This document shows positions 29,482 to 33,415 of a stretch of 33,415 nt of DNA, in pieces. Position 1 is the first letter of the stretch; every line of letters starts with the position of its first letter. The stretch comes from Solirubrobacteraceae bacterium (GTDB lineage: Bacteria > Actinomycetota > Thermoleophilia > Solirubrobacterales > Solirubrobacteraceae). The stretch covers positions 1 to 33,415 of the forward strand of contig JADGPN010000016.1 of the NCBI GenBank assembly GCA_017882465.1, in the 5' to 3' direction. Below the pieces are notes generated by a model that saw only the letters and a program-made list of their open reading frames with translations, was not told where the DNA came from and made no database searches. Position numbers and translations under genes: made by a program.

Positions 29482-29515
29482 CCGGCGGGCGCTCCCACGG
29501 TGGGGCGCCCGCCGG
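29482..29515. terminator. Strong hairpin between convergent genes, probable bidirectional terminator
   Basis: Stem CCGGCGGGCGC (29482-29492), bulged T, CCCA, loop CGG, TGGG, GCGCCCGCCGG (29505-29515): 15 paired bases with one bulge. It lies between the secreted phosphodiesterase (plus, ends 29467) and ogt (minus, ends 29535). No T-run flanks it, as is common in high-GC actinobacteria, so it would act as a T-less hairpin terminator or RNA-end stabiliser. Confidence 0.7.
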
Positions 29516-29534
29516 TCGCCGCCGGAGCGGCCGG

Positions 29535-30032
29535 CTAGGTCCCGAGCGTCAACACGCCGGCCTCGAGGTCGAGCAGGAAGCGCTTTCGCTCGAGCCCTCC
29601 GCCGTAGCCCGTGAGGCTGCCGTCGGCCCCGATTACCCGGTGGCAGGGCACGATCACGGCGACCGGATTGCGGCCGTTGGCCAGGCCCACCGCCCGCGCC
29701 GCGCTCGCATGACCGATGTGCCGGGCGAGCTCGCCGTAGCTGATCGTCTCGCCGTAGGGGATCCTCTGCAGCTCCTCCCAGACCAGCTGCTCAAACGGAT
29801 TGCCGGCCATCGTCAGCGGGATCTCGAACTCCGGCCGGACGCCGTCGAAGTACTCGGCCAGCTGCTCTGCGACGGGGGCGAACGACTCGTCGTGGCGCTC
29901 CCACGCCGGGCTGACGCGGAGCGGCCGGCGGCCCTCGCGCATGTGCAGGCCGTGGAGCGAGTGCCCGTCGCCGACGAGCAGCAGCTCTCCGATCGGGCTA
30001 TCGAACGTGGTGTAGAGCATCGCGTCCATCAT
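29535..30032 (-). CDS. ogt: Methylated-DNA--[protein]-cysteine S-methyltransferase
   Basis: Suicidal repair protein that removes methyl groups from O6-methylguanine. The 165-residue chain has FDSPIGELLLVGDG (about 10-23), the DNA-binding helix LARHIGHASAARAVGLANGR (with its Arg finger) and acceptor Cys130 in NPVAVIVPCHRVIG, followed by SLTGYGGGLERKRFLL. AAAGGAG directly precedes the tandem ATGATG; the ATGs at 30032, 30029 or 30020 are all possible, and spacing favours a later one. It overlaps the 3' end of the upstream Ada/AlkA gene by up to 35 bases, so the two form an alkylation-damage operon. The conserved C-terminal region is complete and it should be active. Confidence 0.95.
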   Translation of the reverse strand: MMDAMLYTTFDSPIGELLLVGDGHSLHGLHMREGRRPLRVSPAWERHDESFAPVAEQLAEYFDGVRPEFEIPLTMAGNPFEQLVWEELQRIPYGETISYGELARHIGHASAARAVGLANGRNPVAVIVPCHRVIGADGSLTGYGGGLERKRFLLDLEAGVLTLGT

Positions 30033-31182
30033 CTCCTTTGGTCCGGCGGCGGGGCGGTGGGCTGGCGCTCCGGCGGCGGGGCGGAGGGCCGGCGCCGCTC
30101 CGGCGGCGGGGCGAGGCCGCGGCCCACAGGTGCTGCAGGGCGTAGGCGCGGTAGGGGCGCCAATGCTCGGCCAGCGCCGCCGCCGGCCCGGGGCGGCCGT
30201 CGTGGCCGAGCGCCTCGAGTCCGCGGCGGACGCCGAGGTCGGTGGGCATGAACGCGTCGCGGTCGCCGAGGGCTCGCATGGCGATGTAGGCCACGGTCCA
30301 GGGCCCGATGCCGGGCAGCGCCAGCAGCTTCTGCTCAGGTCGCCCGCGGTCGCCCCCGGGCGCCAGCGCCACCCGGCCCCCGGGCGCCAGCGCCACCTCC
30401 CCTCCAGCCAGCGCATCGGCCAGCCCGAGCACGGCGCGGCGGCGCGAACCGGGCATCGCCAGCGTGGCGGGATCGGCGTCCGCGAGCGCCGCCGAGGAGG
30501 GGAACAGGTGCGTGACGCCACCGATCGGGCGGGCCAGCGGCTCCCCGTAGGCGGCCACGAGGCGCCCGGCCAGTGTCGCGGCCCCGCTGAGCGAGACCTG
30601 CTGTCCCAGCACCGCGCGGATCGCCAGTTCCTGGGCGCCGGCGTGACCGGGTACCCGCCGGCCCGGCGCGGCCCGGACGGCGCTGCCGATCACCGCGTCC
30701 CCGCCGAGCGCCGCAACCACGCGCTCGGGGTCGGCGTCGAGATCGAGCACCGCACGACACAGCGCCACCGCGGCGTCGACGTCGCGAGGGTCATCGAGCC
30801 ACAGCGTCGCCGCGACATGCCCGCGGGCCGGGCGCAGCTCGATGATCCCGGCTCCGCCCGGCAGGCTCACGCTGCGGCGATAGAGGCCGTCGGCAACCTC
30901 CTCGATCCCGCTCACCGCGCGGCGGCCGAAGAACGCGATCAGACCCTCGACATCGATCGGCTCGCGATAGGCGAGGCGCCGCGTGAGCGGGTCTGGGCCC
31001 GGTCCGGCGTCTGGGCGACAGCGCCGGCAGGCCCGGAAGCCGGCCTCCCGGGCCTCGGCGCCGGTCGCGAAACGGCGCACGTTCTCCGGCTTCGGAGCTC
31101 GCGCGGGGCAGCCGGGCCGGCAGTAGATTCCGGTCGAGGTGACGGCGGTGATCTCGAGCGTCTGGCGGGTCATCGTGAGCAT
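29998..31182 (-). CDS. Ada zinc-site / AlkA (3-methyladenine DNA glycosylase) fusion lacking the AraC domain
   Basis: Alkylation-repair fusion of 394 residues. The first about 58 residues carry the Ada phosphotriester-repair zinc site, GIYCRPGCPAR...FRACRRCRPD, with Cys21, Cys25, Cys52 and Cys55. The 4-27-3 spacing is identical to E. coli Ada Cys38/42/69/72. The AlkA N-terminal domain (REPIDVEGLIAFFGRRA) follows directly, then the helix-hairpin-helix glycosylase (QELAIRAVLGQQVSLSGAAT, LPGIGPWTVAYIAMRALG, MPTDLG with the catalytic Asp). The usual AraC helix-turn-helix between them is absent and the Ada part lacks its first helix. The C-terminus runs about 40 residues past the normal end as Pro/Arg/Ser repeats into ogt. 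ATG 31182 or 31173 may be the start. Confidence 0.85.
   Translation of the reverse strand: MLTMTRQTLEITAVTSTGIYCRPGCPARAPKPENVRRFATGAEAREAGFRACRRCRPDAGPGPDPLTRRLAYREPIDVEGLIAFFGRRAVSGIEEVADGLYRRSVSLPGGAGIIELRPARGHVAATLWLDDPRDVDAAVALCRAVLDLDADPERVVAALGGDAVIGSAVRAAPGRRVPGHAGAQELAIRAVLGQQVSLSGAATLAGRLVAAYGEPLARPIGGVTHLFPSSAALADADPATLAMPGSRRRAVLGLADALAGGEVALAPGGRVALAPGGDRGRPEQKLLALPGIGPWTVAYIAMRALGDRDAFMPTDLGVRRGLEALGHDGRPGPAAALAEHWRPYRAYALQHLWAAASPRRRSGAGPPPRRRSASPPPRRRTKGDDGRDALHHVR
30042..30113. repeat. Three copies of a 15-base GC repeat in the AlkA tail
   Basis: TCCGGCGGCGGGGCG occurs at 30042-30056, 30069-30083 and 30099-30113. Offsets of 27 and 30 bases keep the frame, so the repeats encode successive Pro-Arg-Arg-Arg blocks of the AlkA-fusion tail. 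The array lies immediately upstream of the ogt ribosome-binding site. Confidence 0.8.
30352..30397. repeat. 24-base in-frame tandem duplication inside the AlkA domain
   Basis: A 22-base identical segment beginning GCCCCCGGGCGCCAGCGCCA starts at 30352 and again at 30376 (period 24). It duplicates eight residues (VALAPGGR-like) between the helix bundle and the helix-hairpin-helix of the glycosylase, probably in a surface loop. Confidence 0.85.
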
Positions 31183-31269
31183 CAACCGTAGAACGGCCGT
31201 GGGCCGGAGTTTGTGAGATCCCCAGACAACAGCAGCGACTTCCTGCGTTTCTCCAGGCTACCACACAGA

Positions 31270-31284
31270 GTTCAATCAATGAAC
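31270..31284. promoter_or_regulatory. Palindrome GTTCA-N5-TGAAC in the ada/alkA-aminotransferase intergenic region
   Basis: GTTCA (31270-31274), ATCAA, TGAAC (31280-31284) is a perfect 5-base inverted repeat, extended imperfectly by AGA and CTCT on the outsides. It sits in the most AT-rich part of a 280-base divergent gap, about 90 bases upstream of the Ada/AlkA start and 180 bases upstream of the aminotransferase. An operator role is inferred from symmetry and location; the cognate regulator is unknown. Confidence 0.35.
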
Positions 31285-31331
31285 CTCTGATGGCATGCTG
31301 ATGACACGTTGCGTCCGGGTTGGAATTAATG

Positions 31332-31349
31332 CGCGGCCTGACGGCCGCG
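31332..31349 (+). promoter_or_regulatory. Hairpin followed by a T-rich run in the aminotransferase leader
   Basis: CGCGGCC-TGAC-GGCCGCG (31332-31349), a perfect 7-base stem, is followed by TGTTTCTG. On the plus strand this resembles an intrinsic terminator about 115 bases upstream of the aminotransferase ATG, so it could be a leader attenuator if transcription starts upstream. The rest of the gap (31183-31463) holds the palindrome at 31270 and an 8-base TGTGCACA palindrome at 31434; I see no gene in it. Confidence 0.35.
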
Positions 31350-31463
31350 TGTTTCTGTCCCGGCGCTCCGAACCGTCCAGTCGCGGCGCCAGATTCGGGA
31401 CGCCGCGCGCAGCCCACACCTGCTAGTGATCGTTGTGCACACATTCGACGAGAGGGGATCTCG

Positions 31464-32768
31464 ATGCCGGCCGTGACAGCGAGGGGAGATGACACCGGGC
31501 GACCCTCCGACCAGGTGCCCAAGCAGCGCGAGACCACGCTCTGGCACTCGCAGGCTCACATGCCGACGGTCAAGCGCGCCGAGCGCGTGATCGTTCGCGG
31601 TGAGGGGGCGTGGGTGTTTACCGAGGACGGCCAGCGCCTGCTCGACGCTCCGGCCACGTTGTGGCACTGCAACGTGGGGCACGGCCGTGTTGAGATTGCG
31701 GACGCGGTCGCCGCCCAGATGCGGACGCTCGAGACCTATACCACCTTCCAGGAGTACGCCAACCGGCCGGCGATCGAGCTCGCCGAGCGGGTCGCGGACC
31801 TGGCTCCGGTCGCCAATGCGAAGGTGTTCTTCACCAGCGGCGGCTCGGACGCGGTCGATCTCGCCGGCAAGCTGGCCCGGCGCTACTGGGACGTGCAGGG
31901 GTTTCCGGACAAGCGGGTGATCGTCACCCGCTCAAACGGCTACCACGGACTGCACGCACTCGGCACCAGCATCGCCGGGATCGAGCCGAACCGTCTCGGC
32001 TACGGCACCCTGGTGGCGGAGACCGAGCGGGTCGCGATGCACGACGCCGGCGTGCTCGAGGCGCTGGTCCGCGAGCGCGGAGCCGATCAGATCGCCGCCT
32101 TCTACTGCGAGCCGATAATCGGCACGGGCGGCGTCTACCCGCCGGCGCCCGGCTATCTCGAGGCCGTGCAGCGGATCTGTCGCGAGAGCGAGATCCTGTT
32201 CGTCGTGGATGAGGTGATCACCGGCTTCGGGCGTACCGGGGCGATGTTCGCCAGCGACCGCTTCGGGCTGGAGCCGGACATCATGCTCGTGGCCAAGGGG
32301 ATCACCTCCGGTTACATGCCGCTCGGCGCGGCGGTGATCGCCGAGCGGGTCTGGGAGCCGTTCTGGGCCGACGGCAGCGACCTGATCTTCCGCCACGGGA
32401 TCACCTATGCCGGGCACGCCTCGGCCTGTGCGGCGGCGATGGCCAACATCGACGTGCTCGAGCGCGAGCAGCTGGTCGACCGCGTCAAGTCGCTCGAACC
32501 CGTCCTCGATGCCGCGTTCCGGCCGCTCGAGTCGCACCCGCTCGTCCGCGAGGTCCGCTCCGGCGTCGGCCTGCTCGCCGGCGTCGAGCTTCACGAGCTG
32601 GAGCTGCTGCCGCGCGTGTGCGCGCGCTGCGTCGAGAACGGTGTGATCGCCCGCATGCTCTCCAACGCCACGATCCAGGTCTCGCCGCCGTTCGTGGTCG
32701 AGCCGGCTGAGATCGAGCAGATCGCCGCGGTGATCGGCGAGGCGCTGGACTGGGTCGCCGCGGGCTGA
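31464..32768 (+). CDS. Class III (omega) aminotransferase, PLP-dependent
   Basis: Fold-type I transaminase of 434 residues, probably acting on a terminal amine or beta-amino acid with pyruvate or an oxo-acid as partner. Seen: WHCNVGHGRVEIADAVAAQM (about 69-88), FFTSGGSDAVDLAGKLARRY (cofactor phosphate site), YHGLHALGTSIAG, FVVDEVITGFGRTGAMFA with Asp249 contacting the pyridine nitrogen, and VAKGITSGYMPLGAAV with Lys278 as the Schiff-base lysine, then GITYAGHASACAAAMAN. ATG 31464 was chosen for its GAGAGGGG 6 bases upstream and the family N-terminus. It has a long AT-rich upstream region, pointing to regulation. Exact amine substrate (beta-alanine, putrescine, taurine-like) is unresolved. Confidence 0.93.
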   Translation: MPAVTARGDDTGRPSDQVPKQRETTLWHSQAHMPTVKRAERVIVRGEGAWVFTEDGQRLLDAPATLWHCNVGHGRVEIADAVAAQMRTLETYTTFQEYANRPAIELAERVADLAPVANAKVFFTSGGSDAVDLAGKLARRYWDVQGFPDKRVIVTRSNGYHGLHALGTSIAGIEPNRLGYGTLVAETERVAMHDAGVLEALVRERGADQIAAFYCEPIIGTGGVYPPAPGYLEAVQRICRESEILFVVDEVITGFGRTGAMFASDRFGLEPDIMLVAKGITSGYMPLGAAVIAERVWEPFWADGSDLIFRHGITYAGHASACAAAMANIDVLEREQLVDRVKSLEPVLDAAFRPLESHPLVREVRSGVGLLAGVELHELELLPRVCARCVENGVIARMLSNATIQVSPPFVVEPAEIEQIAAVIGEALDWVAAG

Positions 32769-32859
32769 TTCGGGCCCTTCCCCTCCCGGGCTAAGCGGTT
32801 CTTCGCATACGCCGAGCGGCGGTTTAGCTGCGCCACAGGCGGCGGACGACGATGTAGGC

Positions 32860-33063
32860 ATGCATCCCGGTTTCTGTCCCCAGTGCGGCGAGCGCGTCAC
32901 CCCGTACGCGGCGGGCTGCGCGCTGTGCGGCGCGGACCTGGACCCCCAGCGCTGGCAGCGGCCGCCGTCGTTCACGCAACGACTGATCGCGCGGCTGCCG
33001 CTGCGCCGGCGACGGCTCGGCCCGCGCGCGATCCACTCGATGGCCCGGCCGAAGGCCCGTTAG
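32860..33063 (+). CDS. Small zinc-ribbon protein
   Basis: Protein of 67 residues with two CxxC knuckles, CPQCGERVTPYAAGCALCGADL (residues 6-27), forming a classic zinc ribbon, followed by a basic Arg-rich tail (LPLRRRRLGPRA). Such mini-proteins often bind nucleic acid or serve as adaptors; no specific role is known for this one. The ATG at 32860 follows GTAGGC with no clear Shine-Dalgarno sequence. It stands alone between the aminotransferase and the convergent GH6 gene, with 91 bases to the former and 42 to the latter. Codon pattern and the intact knuckles support a real gene despite its size. Confidence 0.75.
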   Translation: MHPGFCPQCGERVTPYAAGCALCGADLDPQRWQRPPSFTQRLIARLPLRRRRLGPRAIHSMARPKAR

Positions 33064-33105
33064 CAGCCAGCGCCGGGTGGCCGGCCTCGGCCGGGCGCGA
33101 CAGCC

Positions 33106-33414
33106 TCACCAGTCCGCGCGCGCGGCCAGGCCGAGGGCGTAGCGCGGGTACCAGACGCCCGTCCCGGGATCGCCGGGATGGCAGGCGCCGCCGGAACGGC
33201 CGGGATTGCCCACCCATGCGAAGGCGTCGGCCAGCGGGTCGCCCGTGTTCGTGGTCGGCTTCGGCCCGAGCGCGCGACCCGAGGGATTGCAGAGCACCTC
33301 GTTGCCATTGTGCACGCGATCCCCGGGCACGGCCGGGCCGCGGCCGTTGACCGCCGTGGAGACGATGAAGTGGTCCCGGAGGATCCTGGCGATCCGGTCA
33401 CCGAAGCGGAGCTC
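33106..33414 (-). CDS. Glycoside hydrolase family 6 (cellulase), C-terminal part; 5' end outside window
   Basis: The last about 102 residues of a GH6 beta-1,4-glucanase. In frame to the right edge it reads HFIVSTAVNGRG, then GNEVLCNPSGRALGPKPTTN, TGDPLADAFAWVGNPGRSGG and YPRYALGLAARADW, which match the GH6 signature end (typically WCNPPGRGLG..PT..TGD...DAFLW..PGESDG.C...WWPEYALGLA). The normal Trp before CNP is Leu here, and one usual WW pair is WY. Cleavage of cellulose by an inverting mechanism is known for the family; the catalytic Asps lie outside the window. Whether the enzyme is secreted or carries a carbohydrate-binding module cannot be seen. The stop is at 33106 and the gene converges on the zinc-ribbon gene. 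Confidence 0.85.
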   Translation of the reverse strand, partial: ELRFGDRIARILRDHFIVSTAVNGRGPAVPGDRVHNGNEVLCNPSGRALGPKPTTNTGDPLADAFAWVGNPGRSGGACHPGDPGTGVWYPRYALGLAARADW

Positions 33415-33415
33415 C

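Noticed and set aside
32769-32859. Loose GCTAA...TTAGC inverted repeat after the aminotransferase
   Set aside because: Only five paired bases with a long loop; not convincing as a terminator.
33060-33401. 113-codon minus-strand frame at the right edge
   Set aside because: Ala/Pro/Arg/Thr-rich shadow in another frame of the GH6 gene, whose own frame carries the family signature.

Overview
This is a high-GC bacterial chromosome segment, most likely from an actinobacterium. The best guess is a Thermoleophilia/Solirubrobacterales-type genome. That guess rests on the very high GC, the complete GlgE-pathway gene set (characteristic of Actinomycetota), the frequent GTG starts and the apparently leaderless promoters. 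The taxonomic call is inference; no rRNA gene or other marker lies in the window.

Left part (1-7.7 kb), mixed accessory metabolism: the 3' end of an acyl-CoA mutase large subunit; a cytochrome P450 followed by an alpha/beta hydrolase; a TetR regulator divergent from a broken yceI/FMN-reductase chimera, with a matched pair of palindromic operators between them; a decayed stretch holding gene fragments; a secreted HNH-nuclease-like lipoprotein; a small conserved hypothetical gene divergent from an acyl-ACP thioesterase; and a DUF3891 gene.

Centre (7.7-26.5 kb), an alpha-glucan/trehalose island. Glycogen phosphorylase (minus) diverges from an SGNH/GDSL hydrolase (plus). The 4-alpha-glucanotransferase malQ (minus) diverges from an eight-gene plus-strand operon in the order glgE, treS, maltokinase, glgB, treZ, glgX/treX, treY and a starch-synthase-like GT4. 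Most operon junctions overlap by 1-8 bases. Together these enzymes form a closed loop. GlgX-TreY-TreZ turn branched glucan into trehalose. TreS, maltokinase, GlgE and GlgB turn trehalose back into branched glucan. GlgP and MalQ drain glucan to glucose-1-phosphate, and the GT4 probably supplies new alpha-1,4-glucan or maltose-1-phosphate. No glgC or otsA/otsB is in the window.

Right part (26.5-33.4 kb): a CaiB/BaiF-type CoA transferase divergent from a secreted phosphodiesterase/alkaline-phosphatase-superfamily protein; a strong hairpin between convergent units; an alkylation-repair pair (an Ada zinc-site/AlkA fusion lacking the AraC helix-turn-helix, overlapping ogt); a class III aminotransferase with an unusually AT-rich, structured leader; a 67-residue zinc-ribbon protein; and the C-terminal part of a GH6 cellulase at the right edge.

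A theme across the window is a TANNNT (-10-like) hexamer ending 6-8 bases before the start codon of genes that head transcription units, with no Shine-Dalgarno sequence. This suggests leaderless mRNAs and was used as supporting evidence for several start choices. I saw no tRNA, rRNA, CRISPR array, insertion sequence or prophage.
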